DNA of 64,000 nucleotides from Geomonas silvestris (GTDB taxonomy: Bacteria > Desulfobacterota > Desulfuromonadia > Geobacterales > Geobacteraceae). The stretch covers positions 124,001-188,000 of the forward strand of contig NZ_BLXX01000008.1 in NCBI RefSeq assembly GCF_014193515.1, read 5' to 3'. The notes under the pieces were generated by a model that saw only the letters and a list, made by a program, of their open reading frames with translations, searched no databases and was not told where the DNA came from. Made by a program: the position numbers and the translations under genes. Positions 27,617 to 36,503 of this stretch are shown one piece after another (within the stretch, counting starts at the first letter, position 1; every line of letters starts with the position of its first letter).

Positions 27617-28996
27617 ATGAAAACAGCCACCAAAATCCTCCTCATAGAAGACGACCCGGGCAGCCGCGATGCCCTGATGGCCCTTTTGAAAGGGAGCGGC
27701 TTTGCCATGACCGAGAGCTCGAGCGGCAAGGAAGGGCTGCACCTTCTGACCGGCGAGCGCTTCGACATCGTCATCTGCGACCTGTTTCTCCCCGACATGA
27801 GCGGTATCGAAATCCTCACCCAGGTGAAGCTCGACTCGCCGCGCACCGAGGTCATCCTGATCACCGGTCACGCCTCCGCCGAGACCGCCGTGAAGGCGAT
27901 GAAGGAAGGGGCCTACGACTACATCACCAAGCCGCTCAACTTCGACGAGCTGCGCATCATCATCGACAAGGCCGTCGAGAAGGGGCAGCTTTTAAGCGAG
28001 AACGTCTACTTAAAGAAGCAGCTGCTCGACAAGTACGAGTTCTCCAACATCATCGGGAACTCCCAGGCCATGCAGGCGCTCTTCTCCCGGATGAAGCGGA
28101 TCATCAAGACCGATTCCACGGTGCTCATCCTGGGCGAGTCGGGGACCGGCAAGGAGCTGGTGGCGAAGGCGATCCACTTCAACGGCAACCGCAAGGACCG
28201 CCCCTTCATCGCCGTCAACTGCTCGGCAATCCCCGAAAACCTCCTGGAGAGCGAACTCTTCGGGCACGTGAAGGGGGCCTTCACCGGCGCCATCAAGGAG
28301 AAGGTCGGGAAATTCGAGGCCGCCCACCTGGGGACCATCTTCCTGGACGAGATCGGCACCCTCCCCATGCACCTGCAGACCAAGCTCTTGCGCGTCTTGC
28401 AGGAGCAGGAGATCGAGCGGGTCGGCTCGAACCGCCAGATCAAGCTGGACGTCCGGGTCGTCTCGGCGACCAACGTGAACCTCGAGGAGGAGGTGAAGCG
28501 AGGTAACTTCCGCGAGGATCTCTACTACCGCCTCAACGTCATTCCGCTCTTGCTCCCCCCCTTGCGCGAGCGGATCGAGGACATCCTGCCGCTCACCCGC
28601 CACTTCCTGGAGAAGAACTGCCGCGCCATGCAGCGCCCCATCATGCACCTCGAAAAAGAGGCGCTCGAGGCGCTCGAGGCCTACCCCTGGAACGGCAACG
28701 TGCGCGAGCTGGAGAACATCATGGAGCGCGTGGTGGCCCTCACCGAAGGGGACACCATCACGCTGCGCGACCTCCCCGGCAACATCGTGAAGGCATACCT
28801 GGAGCGTGCCGGTTCCCCGACCAGCGTCACCCCCCAGGGGATCGACATGGTGCAGGCCATCAACGACATCGAGAAGAAGATGATCAGCGAAGCGCTGCAG
28901 CTCTCCGGCGGCGTCAAGGCGCGCGCCGCCCTCATGCTGAGCATCAACCGCACCACCTTGGTGGAGAAGATGCGCCGGCTGGGTATGCCGCTGTAA
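27617..28996 (+). CDS. NtrC-family sigma-54-dependent response regulator
   Basis: A 459-residue transcription activator. The receiver is at residues 1-120 with phospho-acceptor D55 ([13 protein letters not shown]). The AAA+ domain has Walker [16 protein letters not shown], the sigma-54 contact loop GAFTGA and Walker B TIFLDEIG. The C-terminal Fis-type helix-turn-helix is [13 protein letters not shown]. It activates promoters read by sigma-54. No cognate kinase is adjacent on the same strand. The hybrid kinase operon at 29182-33487 converges on it, so pairing is uncertain. Confidence 0.96.
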   Translation: MKTATKILLIEDDPGSRDALMALLKGSGFAMTESSSGKEGLHLLTGERFDIVICDLFLPDMSGIEILTQVKLDSPRTEVILITGHASAETAVKAMKEGAYDYITKPLNFDELRIIIDKAVEKGQLLSENVYLKKQLLDKYEFSNIIGNSQAMQALFSRMKRIIKTDSTVLILGESGTGKELVAKAIHFNGNRKDRPFIAVNCSAIPENLLESELFGHVKGAFTGAIKEKVGKFEAAHLGTIFLDEIGTLPMHLQTKLLRVLQEQEIERVGSNRQIKLDVRVVSATNVNLEEEVKRGNFREDLYYRLNVIPLLLPPLRERIEDILPLTRHFLEKNCRAMQRPIMHLEKEALEALEAYPWNGNVRELENIMERVVALTEGDTITLRDLPGNIVKAYLERAGSPTSVTPQGIDMVQAINDIEKKMISEALQLSGGVKARAALMLSINRTTLVEKMRRLGMPL

Positions 28997-29042
28997 CCGG
29001 CCGCGGCGGCTGCTTCTCACCGCCGGCTTCGGATACCACGAG

Positions 29043-29081
29043 AAAGGGGACTGGCTCTCAAGGCGCCTGTCCCCTTTTTTT
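29043..29081 (+). terminator. Terminator after the NtrC-type regulator
   Basis: The AAAGGGGAC/GTCCCCTTT stem has a 17-base loop and an eight-base T-run. Confidence 0.85.
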
Positions 29082-29120
29082 GGGTAACGACAACACGGCT
29101 CACTGCAGAAATCGGCACAC

Positions 29121-29156
29121 TAAAACAAAGGGGGCTTCCGCAAGGAAGCCCCCTTT
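29121..29156 (-). terminator. Terminator of the three-gene phosphorelay operon
   Basis: The AAAGGGGGCTTCC/GGAAGCCCCCTTT 13-bp stem has a 4-base loop, followed by a T-rich run on the minus strand. Confidence 0.9.
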
Positions 29157-29181
29157 TGCTGTTCCTGCCCAAGAGCGGGAA

Positions 29182-31254
29182 TCAGAGGTTCTGGGAGCAC
29201 CCCTTCAGGGTGGCACCGATGAGCTGCAGGCACTCCCTGAAATCGATCGGCTTGGAGAGGTAGGCATCCATCCCCGCCTGCAGGCAGCGGGTCTCGTCCT
29301 CCTTCAGTGCGTGGGCGGTCATCGCGACGATCGGGATGTGGCCGCCGCGCTCACGCTCCCGCGCCCGAATGGCAGCGGTCGCCTCGAAACCGTTTAACCG
29401 CGGCATCTGCACGTCCATCAGGATAAGCTGGTAAGGTTCGGCCTCCCACAACTCCACGGCCCTCTCCCCGTTCTCCGCAAAGACCACCTGGTACCCCGAG
29501 CGCTCCAGCATCGCCACCAGGACCTGGCGGATCACCTGGTCGTCCTCGGCAACCAGCAGCCTCGGCTTGCCAGCCGCAGGTTCGGTCGGCAGCGCGGCAG
29601 CCGCCGAAGCGGCCACGACCAGCGGTCCTTCGCCCCGGGGCGCCTCATGAAACGGCACCCGGCAGGTGAAGGTGCTCCCCTCCCCTTCCACGCTGGTAAA
29701 GGAGATGGTCCCCCCCATCCGCTCCACGATCTCCTTGCTGATGGCAAGCCCCAGCCCGGTCCCGCCGTACCTGCGCGAGTGCGACTCGTCGACCTGGCTG
29801 AACACCTGGAAAAGCAGATCCTCCTTGCTGCTCGGGATGCCGATACCGGTGTCGCTGACCACGAACCGGATCTCCTGCCTGCCGTCCGCGCGCCTGGCCC
29901 CCACGGAGACCCGCAGCCCCACCCGGCCCCGCTCGGTGAACTTCACGGCGTTGCCCACCAGGTTGGTGAGCACCTGGTTCAGCCGGGTCTGGTCCCCGAC
30001 GAGCAGCCCCGGGACCGCGTCGTCCACCGAGAACTCCAGCTTGAGCCCCTTGTTGCGGGCCACGGGAAGCAGCAGGTTGAAAGTGTTCTCCACGCAGGTG
30101 AGCATGCAGAAGGGCTTTTCTTCCAGGGTGAGTTTCCCCATCTCGATCTTGGTGAGATCGAGGATGTCGTTGAGGATGCGCACCAGGGCGCGCGCCGAGC
30201 TGTGTGCCGTCTCGATGTAGCTGCGCTGCTCGGCGTTGAGCTGGCCGGAGAGCGCCAGGTCCAACATGCCGAGCACCCCGGTCATCGGGGTGCGCAGCTC
30301 GTGGCTCATGTTGGCCAGGAACTGGCTCTTGGTCCGGGCGGCGGTCTCGGCGACCTCCTTGGCCTCCCTGAGCCCCTGCTCGAAGATCTTGCGCTCGGTG
30401 ATGTCATGGGCGATGTGCACCGAGCCGATGTGCTCGCCGTTTTCGTCCAAAAGCGGGGTGGTGGTCACCAGGAAGTCCCCGCCGAACTGTTCCAGGTGAA
30501 ACTCCCCCGTGTGGCTCAGGCCGTCTTCCAGGCTCTGGTTGTGCGGACAGCTCTCGGGGGGGAGCGTGGAGCCGTGCACCACCTCGTGACAGGGGAGCCC
30601 CACGCAGTCCTCCGGGGTGCGCCCCAAACGTCGGGCCATGGCGTCGTTCACCCTCAGCACCCGGTGCTGGTGGTCCAGAATCGCGATGAGGTCGGGGACG
30701 CTGGCGAAGGTGCGCTCCCACTGCTCCTTGATGCGCCGCATGGCGTCCTCGGCCCGCTGGCGCTCGGCGATCTCCACCCTGAGGGCCTCGTTGGCGTTGG
30801 TGAGTTCGACGGTGCGTTCGGCGATGCGCTCCTCGAGGTTGTTGTTGAGCTCGAGCAGCGCGTTCTCGGTGCGGCCGCGCTCGATGGCGTAGCGCACCGC
30901 GCGCAGCAAAAGCTCGCTCCCCACCTCCCCTTTTACCAGGTAATCCTGCGCCCCCTCGCGGATCGCCTCGAGGCCGGTCCGCTCGTCCTGGTTGCCGGTC
31001 AGCACGATGATGGGGAGTTTGGCCGCCTGAAAGCGCATGGCGCGGAAGGTCTCCATGCCGGTGCTGTCGGGAAGACCCAGGTCGAGGAGCACGATGTCGA
31101 AGTACTCGCGGCTCACCCGGTCGAGCGCCTCGCAGAGCCGCCCCACGCAGACCACCTCCCACCGCGTGGTCCCGTGCTCGGGCAACTGGAACAGCAAGAG
31201 GTCCGCGTCCCCCGGGTTGTCCTCGACCAAAAGCACCCGCAGCGATTCGCTCAT
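29182..31254 (-). CDS. Hybrid sensor histidine kinase (REC-PAS-HisKA-HATPase-REC)
   Basis: A 690-residue cytoplasmic hybrid kinase. An N-terminal receiver ([28 protein letters not shown]) leads by a coiled linker to a PAS domain ending AHDITERK. The HisKA box is [18 protein letters not shown] and the ATPase boxes include [10 protein letters not shown] and [15 protein letters not shown]-terminal receiver has [13 protein letters not shown]. It is the last gene of a three-gene operon, and its start overlaps the preceding response regulator's end by four bases. The input receiver could accept phosphate from the upstream kinase, making a relay. Confidence 0.95.
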   Translation of the reverse strand: MSESLRVLLVEDNPGDADLLLFQLPEHGTTRWEVVCVGRLCEALDRVSREYFDIVLLDLGLPDSTGMETFRAMRFQAAKLPIIVLTGNQDERTGLEAIREGAQDYLVKGEVGSELLLRAVRYAIERGRTENALLELNNNLEERIAERTVELTNANEALRVEIAERQRAEDAMRRIKEQWERTFASVPDLIAILDHQHRVLRVNDAMARRLGRTPEDCVGLPCHEVVHGSTLPPESCPHNQSLEDGLSHTGEFHLEQFGGDFLVTTTPLLDENGEHIGSVHIAHDITERKIFEQGLREAKEVAETAARTKSQFLANMSHELRTPMTGVLGMLDLALSGQLNAEQRSYIETAHSSARALVRILNDILDLTKIEMGKLTLEEKPFCMLTCVENTFNLLLPVARNKGLKLEFSVDDAVPGLLVGDQTRLNQVLTNLVGNAVKFTERGRVGLRVSVGARRADGRQEIRFVVSDTGIGIPSSKEDLLFQVFSQVDESHSRRYGGTGLGLAISKEIVERMGGTISFTSVEGEGSTFTCRVPFHEAPRGEGPLVVAASAAAALPTEPAAGKPRLLVAEDDQVIRQVLVAMLERSGYQVVFAENGERAVELWEAEPYQLILMDVQMPRLNGFEATAAIRARERERGGHIPIVAMTAHALKEDETRCLQAGMDAYLSKPIDFRECLQLIGATLKGCSQNL

Positions 31255-31709
31255 CGTCTGTCCCCGTTGGGCGGCAGCACCACGATGCTCAGCCAGAAGT
31301 TCTCGATCGAGCGCACCACGTGCAGGAACTGGTTCAGATCGATCGGCTTGGTTATGTAGCAGTTGGCGTGCAGGTTGTAGGAGCGGTAGACATCCTCCTC
31401 GGCCTGCGAGGTGGTGAGGATCACCACGGGGATGCTCCTGAGCTCCGGGTCCGATTTGATCTCGGAGAGCACTTCGCGGCCGTCCTTGCGCGGCAGGTTC
31501 AGGTCGAGCAGGACCAGGTCGGGGCGCGGCGCGTTCTCGTACCCGGGCCCGCGCCGCAAAAAGGCCATGGCCTTCTCGCCGTCGTCAACCACGTGGAGGT
31601 TGTTGGAGAGCTTGCCGCTGTCCAGCGCCTCGCGCGCCAGGTCGGCGTCCCCGGGGTTATCTTCGACGAGCAGGATGGTGATCGGCTTGACCAGATGGTT
31701 GGGCGTCAT
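31251..31709 (-). CDS. Rcp1-like single-domain response regulator
   Basis: A 152-residue stand-alone receiver of the Rcp1 type: [20 protein letters not shown], phospho-acceptor Asp in [26 protein letters not shown] and the conserved Lys in [12 protein letters not shown]. There is no output domain. It overlaps by four bases with the kinase gene before it and the hybrid kinase gene after it, so translation is probably coupled. It likely carries phosphate between the two kinases. Confidence 0.95.
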   Translation of the reverse strand: MTPNHLVKPITILLVEDNPGDADLAREALDSGKLSNNLHVVDDGEKAMAFLRRGPGYENAPRPDLVLLDLNLPRKDGREVLSEIKSDPELRSIPVVILTTSQAEEDVYRSYNLHANCYITKPIDLNQFLHVVRSIENFWLSIVVLPPNGDRR

Positions 31710-33487
31710 AGAGCCTCCCGTTTCGGCAGGGTGAAGTAGAAGGTGGAGCCCCGGCCCGGCTCCGATTTGAACCAGATCCGGCCGCCGTGGCGCTCCACGA
31801 TCCGCTTGCAGATGGCGAGACCGATCCCGGTGCCGGGGTACTCCTGGCGCGAGTGCAGCCTCTGGAAGATGACGAAGACCTTTTCGGCGTACTGGGCCTC
31901 GACCCCGATGCCGTTGTCGCGCACCGCAAAGCGCCAGTCGTCCCCCAGGTCGCGCGCCGCCACCTCGATACGGGGGGCCTCGCTGCCGCGGAACTTGAGA
32001 GCGTTGCCCACCAGGTTCTGGAACAGCTGGACCAGCTGGGTCTGATCCGCAGGGACCTGGGGGAGCAGCTCGCAGTGGATCTCGGCCCCGCTCTCATCGA
32101 TGGCCGCCTTAAGGTTGTAGAGCGCCTCGCTGAGTGCCGTCTGCGCATCGCTCAGCTCGAAATCCTTGCCGCGGGTGCTGACCCGGGAGTAGGCCAAGAG
32201 GTCGTTGATGAGGCGTTGCATGCGCACCGCGCCGTCCACGGCGTAATCGATGAACTTGTGCGCCTTCTCGTCCAGCTCGCCATGGTAGCGCTGGGCCAAA
32301 AGCTGTGTGTAGCTCGAGACCATCCTGAGCGGCTCCTGCAGGTCGTGGGAGGCCACGTAGGCGAACTGCTCCAGCTCGCGGTTGGAACGCTCCAGTTCGC
32401 CAAGCGAGCGGGTGAGTTCTGCCTGACGCTCCTGCAACAGGTCCGAGGCCTGCACCAGGGCCTGGGCTACCGCCTCGCTCTCCCGGACCCCGAAGGTGTC
32501 GAAGTGGGTGACGAGCTCGCCGCGGCCGATGGCGAGCGCGGGGGCTACCAGGGCCTGGATCCCTTGGGTGATGCGGCGCGCGAACCCGAGGGCGAGCACG
32601 ATGCCGAAGAGCGAGATCAGGGTGGAACCGGCGACGGCCCAGCCGGTCCACTGGTAGATGGCATCCATCACCACCGATTTCGGCACCCCCACCACCACGT
32701 TCCAGCGCGAGAAGGTGGAGCGGCAGAAGCTGACCATGGCCTTTTGCCCCTCCACGTTGACGTATTCCGCCCTCCCCTCCTTGAGGTGGCTCAGTTTCTG
32801 GTGCAGGAGGTTGGCGCGCTTGCCGACGAAGCGCTCCGGGCTGCGCGAGCGGGCCACCACGACGTTGTTGCTGTCCAGGACCACCGAATACCAGTCGGCG
32901 GGGAGCGCCTGCTGGCGCAGTACCGCACCCAGCCGGTCCGAGGGGAAGGTCATGGCGAGATCGTAGACCACCTTGCCGTGATCGACCACCGGCACGTCGA
33001 TGCTCACCAGGGGGCGCTTGGTGAGGGCACCGAAGAAGAGGTCGCTTATGATCGGCTTCCCCTCCTGGAAGATGCGGCGCACCGTCTCCGGGTTGTTGCG
33101 GCGGGGAAGCTGGCTCCCGTAGGGGCGTGCCGAGTTCACCAGCTGCTGGCCGGTCGCGTCGGCGACGATGATGTCGGCCCCGGGAAAGGCCTGGAGCAGT
33201 TCTTTTACCTGGAGATGGACGGCGTGAAAATCGCCGGTGTCGAAGCTGGGAGAGGTGGAGAGGGCTACCAGGGCGGACTGGACGGAAGAGAGGTCCCGGT
33301 CCACCACCATGGCGAGCGAGCGCGCCGTCTCCTGCATGGTGCGGCTCACCTCGTCGCGTTTGTCCGTGTAGGCGTGGTAGACCAGCAGGCCGGAAACCAG
33401 CCAGACCGGCAGCACGGCTGCCAGGACCAGACAGGCGAGCTGGTAGCGAATCGTCGACGATCTTTTGATACCGGGCACAGGGGTCAT
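31706..33487 (-). CDS. Membrane sensor histidine kinase with cache-type sensor and HAMP
   Basis: About 593 residues from ATG at 33487 ([12 protein letters not shown]); the open frame runs on upstream to 33808, but that part is not gene-like. One membrane helix ([19 protein letters not shown]) is followed by a large periplasmic region of about 240 residues resembling a dCache sensor. A second helix ([17 protein letters not shown]), a HAMP-like segment and a coil lead to HisKA ([19 protein letters not shown]) and HATPase ([18 protein letters not shown]). The kinase core resembles phytochrome-type kinases that pair with Rcp1 regulators, matching the next gene. Confidence 0.93.
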   Translation of the reverse strand: MTPVPGIKRSSTIRYQLACLVLAAVLPVWLVSGLLVYHAYTDKRDEVSRTMQETARSLAMVVDRDLSSVQSALVALSTSPSFDTGDFHAVHLQVKELLQAFPGADIIVADATGQQLVNSARPYGSQLPRRNNPETVRRIFQEGKPIISDLFFGALTKRPLVSIDVPVVDHGKVVYDLAMTFPSDRLGAVLRQQALPADWYSVVLDSNNVVVARSRSPERFVGKRANLLHQKLSHLKEGRAEYVNVEGQKAMVSFCRSTFSRWNVVVGVPKSVVMDAIYQWTGWAVAGSTLISLFGIVLALGFARRITQGIQALVAPALAIGRGELVTHFDTFGVRESEAVAQALVQASDLLQERQAELTRSLGELERSNRELEQFAYVASHDLQEPLRMVSSYTQLLAQRYHGELDEKAHKFIDYAVDGAVRMQRLINDLLAYSRVSTRGKDFELSDAQTALSEALYNLKAAIDESGAEIHCELLPQVPADQTQLVQLFQNLVGNALKFRGSEAPRIEVAARDLGDDWRFAVRDNGIGVEAQYAEKVFVIFQRLHSRQEYPGTGIGLAICKRIVERHGGRIWFKSEPGRGSTFYFTLPKREAL

Positions 33488-34040
33488 GTCGCGCTCTGTT
33501 AATGGGTCCGGCACTCGCGGCCCGGATCGGAAGACCGTGGGGCACGAGGTCCGGCCGTGCGGGTCGCACCGGGGGCCACCTTTTTCATCCCTGCTGTAGC
33601 TTATCGGCAGGTTCTCCGAGCAGATAAAGAGCCGCGCCAGAAAATTCGGTACCTTGTCGTACTGCGCGGTGCCAGGTTCTCTCGAGCGCTTGGTGCGGGC
33701 CAGACAGGAGCAAAACCTGCCTGCCCCCTCTCCTCGCAGGTACTGACAAAAGCAGGGTTTTAGGGCGGTGAACCGGAGGATAGTACTGGTTAGTTCCGTG
33801 CATTTCAAGAACTGTTTTGTGTACGCGAGGCATCATTGAGTGGAGAAAACGTTTTATTAGTAGTTTCTTCGAGCATCATCAGTAAAAAAGAAACAGCAAA
33901 GCAGTTCCTTCGGACAGGGCACATCCTTCTTCTTCACGCCGGCCGCAACAACTTTTCTCTTTAGAACGGGGAGGTTCGACCGATGTATAAGTAAGAAAGA
34001 ACTGTCAGCGTCTTTGCATAGGGCAGCGGAAGGAGTACTG
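33488..34040. other. Gene-poor intergenic region between kinase and cheX
   Basis: A 553-base stretch between divergent genes. Open frames here are short, overlap each other and show no recognisable protein. It must hold the promoters of the kinase operon and of cheX. A weak sigma-28-like pattern (TTAGAAC ... GACCGATGTA) lies near 33961-33985. I see no riboswitch, tRNA or repeat in it. An untranslated regulatory RNA cannot be excluded. Confidence 0.5.
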
Positions 34041-34547
34041 ATGGCAATCAATCAAGAGGTCCTCGCTCAGCTAAATACCACCCAGACCGAGCTGTTAAGC
34101 CTTCTGGCGGAAGATGTGCGGGAGATCTTCACCACGATGGTCGGCATGGAGATCCCCCTGTGCGATTCGCTCTCCCTGGCCGATGCACGATTCAAAGGGT
34201 GCGTCAGCGCGATGATCCTTCTGAGCGGGAGTTACCAAGGCGTTGTCGGTTTCCATGCCACCCCGAGGGCCGCGATGGACATTGCGGGACAGATGCTGGG
34301 GATGGAGGTTGCGGAGGTGGACGCCGACGTGACCGACGCCCTCGGCGAGATCGCCAACATGGTCGGGGGATCCTTCAAGCACCATTTCGTCAACGACGGC
34401 CACGAGGTGCGCCTCATGCCGCCCACGGTGATCGACCGCAACGAGCAGTTCCGCCCCCCCGAAAGCGACGACGGCCTCTTGGCACTGCTTTTCGAGGCGG
34501 GACTGGAGCACATCCTTGTTACCGTACACCTGGAGGCCTGGAACTGA
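34041..34547 (+). CDS. cheX: CheX-like chemotaxis phosphatase
   Basis: A 168-residue protein from ATG at 34041 with GAAGGAG upstream. It has the CheC/CheX/FliY-family fold with one phosphatase signature, ALGEIANMVGGSFKHHF, carrying the conserved Glu and Asn that dephosphorylate CheY. One such motif rather than two is typical of CheX. It stands outside a chemotaxis cluster, beside two-component genes. It may act on response regulators other than CheY. Confidence 0.87.
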   Translation: MAINQEVLAQLNTTQTELLSLLAEDVREIFTTMVGMEIPLCDSLSLADARFKGCVSAMILLSGSYQGVVGFHATPRAAMDIAGQMLGMEVAEVDADVTDALGEIANMVGGSFKHHFVNDGHEVRLMPPTVIDRNEQFRPPESDDGLLALLFEAGLEHILVTVHLEAWN

Positions 34548-34587
34548 GTATCCGCTGTGAGAGAAAATGTACTACGTAAAAGTTGCA

Positions 34588-34616
34588 TTGACATAGCCAC
34601 TTGCTTGCGCTATCGT
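34588..34616 (+). promoter_or_regulatory. Sigma-70 promoter driving riboswitch 1 and hemerythrin
   Basis: Perfect -35 TTGACA, 17-base spacer, -10 TATCGT. Transcription would start about 25 bases before the GEMM aptamer, which fits it as the leader promoter. Confidence 0.82.
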
Positions 34617-34645
34617 TCCTGCACATAATCTGGAACAACACAGAT

Positions 34646-34755
34646 ACACGACAATACTAAACCATCCGCGAGGATGGGACGGAAAGCCTACAGGGTCTCA
34701 CCGAGACAGCCGGGTCGCCGAAATATCATCAGATATTGGCGACCCGGCTTTTTTT
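34646..34755 (+). promoter_or_regulatory. GEMM-I (GEMM-Ib type, cGAMP-I) riboswitch 1 with terminator
   Basis: The aptamer has a CGAC/GTCG P1 (34649-34652 with 34714-34717), AAACC, then P2 CCATCC-GCGA-GGATGG with its GNRA tetraloop (34662-34677). The GEMM core GGACGGAAAGCC and P3 GTCTC-ACC-GAGAC follow. The residue matching G20 of the Vibrio Vc2 c-di-GMP aptamer is A (34656), the change linked to 3',3'-cGAMP sensing in Geobacter. The expression platform is an 18-bp hairpin (arms 34708-34719 and 34738-34749) with an eight-base T-run. It contains the 3' strand of P1. Ligand binding should hold P1, block the terminator and switch the hemerythrin gene on. Confidence 0.92.
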
Positions 34756-34829
34756 GTGCCTTTTCACCCCGCCGGGACCCAACGCAAACTCTCGAGTTGT
34801 TGTCAAATTCGCACCACCGGAGAGGTCGC

Positions 34830-35261
34830 ATGCCTATTATTGAATGGAATGCAGGTTTTATGCTCGGCATTGGCGAAATCGACCAGCACCACAAGCAGCT
34901 GGTGCAACTGCTCAACGATACCTACGACGAGTTCCGTGCCGGTTCGAGGATCGGCATGCCGGTGATCGACCAGTTGATCGGTCACGCCGAGCGGATCTTC
35001 AGCCTCGAGGAACAGCTGATGCGCGAGAGCTGCTACCCGCAGTTGAGCGAGCACCTGACCGAGCACGAGGGGTTCAGCTGCAGGATCGAGGGGTTCAAGG
35101 CGAACTACACCAACAGCGAGGGGACCTCGATCGAACTGCTCTGGTTTTTGTGCAACTGGGTCACCCACCACTTGCGCGAGACCGACGCCGAACTGGCCCA
35201 GTTCCTCGAGGTGCGCAAGATCCAAAAGCGCCTCAAGAAACCGACCCTGCCGCCACGCTGA
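34830..35261 (+). CDS. Bacteriohemerythrin with an altered iron-ligand motif
   Basis: About 143 residues from ATG at 34830, downstream of riboswitch 1. The fold matches the hemerythrin at 5811: IEWNAGF, IDQHHKQL with the N-terminal His near residue 21, LSEHLTEHEGF, and the final THHLRETDAEL. In the second motif the sequence reads I56-F-S-L-E60, where the other protein has H58-F-A-V-E62, so one iron-binding His is replaced by Ile. A His at residue 52 is one helical turn away. O2 binding may be altered or lost. Expression is predicted to depend on a cyclic dinucleotide. Confidence 0.9.
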   Translation: MPIIEWNAGFMLGIGEIDQHHKQLVQLLNDTYDEFRAGSRIGMPVIDQLIGHAERIFSLEEQLMRESCYPQLSEHLTEHEGFSCRIEGFKANYTNSEGTSIELLWFLCNWVTHHLRETDAELAQFLEVRKIQKRLKKPTLPPR

Positions 35262-35291
35262 CCGCCCCGCCCCCGGGCGCCGAATCGGTCT

Positions 35292-35729
35292 CTAGTTGAT
35301 CGTCTTGGTTACCTCGTTGGAGCGGGGACTCTCGTACCCGGTAGCATCGTAGGTGGTAACCGAGAAGTAGTAGGTCCCCGGCGCCAGTCCGCTCACGGTG
35401 TACCCCTGCACCATTCCGACATCGAGCACGCTGCCGTAGGACCCCGATGCGCTGCCGTAGTAGACTTTGAAACCTGCCGCACCCTCTTGAGGCGGGTCCC
35501 AGGAGAGTTTGGCAGCGCCGCTTTGCACGGCCGAGCCCCCTGCCCCCGGTGCAGTGTCGCCCGGGGCGTTGACAGCACCGGAACCGTTAGAAGTACCGCC
35601 CGTTATCGAGGTCGTAGCCTCCCCCGAACCGCCCGCCGCAGCTCCCCCGCTCCCGCTCCCGCCGCACCCCTGACAGGCAAGCGCCAGGACCAGTACGGTG
35701 CCGGCCAGCACCATTCTCCTTTTCACCAT
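35292..35729 (-). CDS. Lipoprotein-like fibronectin type III protein
   Basis: A 145-residue exported protein controlled by riboswitch 2. The N-terminal basic and hydrophobic signal (RRMVLAGTVLVLALAC) is followed by a probable lipidated Cys19, although the lipobox is imperfect. Gly/Ser/Thr-rich linker residues 22-68 come next. Residues of about 70-145 form a single FN3 domain (AKLSWDPPQEGAAGFKVYYG, then LAPGTYYFSVTTYDATGYES). AAAGGAGG precedes the ATG. It is probably displayed at the cell surface. It converges on the hemerythrin gene with a 30-base gap. Confidence 0.88.
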   Translation of the reverse strand: MVKRRMVLAGTVLVLALACQGCGGSGSGGAAAGGSGEATTSITGGTSNGSGAVNAPGDTAPGAGGSAVQSGAAKLSWDPPQEGAAGFKVYYGSASGSYGSVLDVGMVQGYTVSGLAPGTYYFSVTTYDATGYESPRSNEVTKTIN

Positions 35730-35762
35730 TGCAACCTCCTTTACACGATTGGTGTAGCACGC

Positions 35763-35872
35763 AAAAAAGCCGGGTCGGAGTATCGTTCAGATAACTCGGC
35801 GACCCGGCTGTCTCGGTGAGACCCGTGGGCTTTCCGTCCCATCCTCGCAGATGGTTTAGTATTGTCGTCTAT
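35763..35872 (-). promoter_or_regulatory. GEMM-I (GEMM-Ib type, cGAMP-I) riboswitch 2 with terminator
   Basis: The minus strand carries an aptamer almost identical to riboswitch 1: P1 CGAC/GTCG, AAACC, P2 CCATCT-GCGA-GGATGG (one U-G wobble), GGACGGAAAGCC, and P3 GTCTC-ACC-GAGAC. The residue matching G20 is again A (35860). The terminator pairs AGCCGGGTCG with CGACCCGGCT, followed by six T residues, and uses the P1 3' strand. The logic is the same as riboswitch 1, an ON switch, here for the FN3 lipoprotein gene whose ATG lies 34 bases after the T-run. Confidence 0.92.
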
Positions 35873-35891
35873 CTATGGCCCGGCAATTTTT

Positions 35892-35937
35892 GGGTAAAGT
35901 ACCCTATATGTGCAGTTCAGTCAGTGACGGCCGTCAC
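35892..35937. promoter_or_regulatory. Two palindromes upstream of riboswitch 2
   Basis: GGGTA-AAG-TACCC (35892-35904) and the perfect 14-base palindrome GTGACGGCCGTCAC (35924-35937) flank a weak -10-like TATAGG on the minus strand. They sit where a repressor or activator of the FN3 gene would bind. Confidence 0.45.
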
Positions 35938-35982
35938 CGGAAAGGAAATTGCAAAAAAGGACAAGGTTGATCCAATAGCGAC

Positions 35983-36030
35983 AAAAAAACTGCGCCTGAT
36001 TGACAGAAAGTTCATCAATCAGGCGCAGTT
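35983..36030 (-). terminator. Rho-independent terminator after mscL
   Basis: A 16-bp perfect stem (AACTGCGCCTGATTGA/TCAATCAGGCGCAGTT) with an 11-base loop, then seven T residues on the minus strand. Confidence 0.92.
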
Positions 36031-36070
36031 ATGTCAGCAATCGAAAACGGTATTCAGTTAAATGGGCAGC

Positions 36071-36478
36071 TCAAGGCTGCTGAGAACCGCAGGCCTTGCA
36101 CCGGCGCGCCTCGAGTGGGATCCCCTCGAGGCACTCGGGGCAGTTCTTGGTCGGAGGGGGCGGCGCCGCCGGTTTGAGCAGCGCCTTGGTGACCATGAAC
36201 ACCACGAAGGCGATCAGGACGAAGTCGATGAACGTCCCCAGAAGGTGCCCGTAGGCGATGGCGCTCTCGGAGACCTTCCCCTTGGCATCGACCACGGTGC
36301 GCAACACCAGCTTGGCGTCGCGCCAGTCTCCGGCCGGGAGCAGGATTCCGATGACCGGCATGAGCAGATCGTCGACGACCCCGGAGACGACCTTGCCGGT
36401 GGCCGCGCCGATGATGACGCCGACCGCGAGCGCCAGCGCGTTGGACTTGGTGAGGAATGTCTTGAACTCCTGCAGCAT
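36071..36478 (-). CDS. mscL: Large-conductance mechanosensitive channel
   Basis: A 135-residue inner-membrane channel that opens under osmotic downshock. The start FKTFLTKSNALALAVGVIIG is the amphipathic helix plus TM1, and FIDFVLIAFVVFMVTK is TM2. The C-terminal cytoplasmic tail carries a CPEC...CKAC zinc-ribbon-like ending, seen in many proteobacterial MscL proteins. It may be co-transcribed with the OmpA-type gene 26 bases upstream. Confidence 0.97.
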   Translation of the reverse strand: MLQEFKTFLTKSNALALAVGVIIGAATGKVVSGVVDDLLMPVIGILLPAGDWRDAKLVLRTVVDAKGKVSESAIAYGHLLGTFIDFVLIAFVVFMVTKALLKPAAPPPPTKNCPECLEGIPLEARRCKACGSQQP

Positions 36479-36503
36479 GAGCTACCCTCCCTACCCTGCG
36501 AAG

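Noticed and set aside
33557-33836. Small open frames upstream of the sensor kinase, including an N-terminal extension of the kinase to 33808
   Set aside because: The extension is Cys/Arg-rich, unlike a membrane kinase N-terminus, and the start at 33487 directly precedes the first membrane helix.
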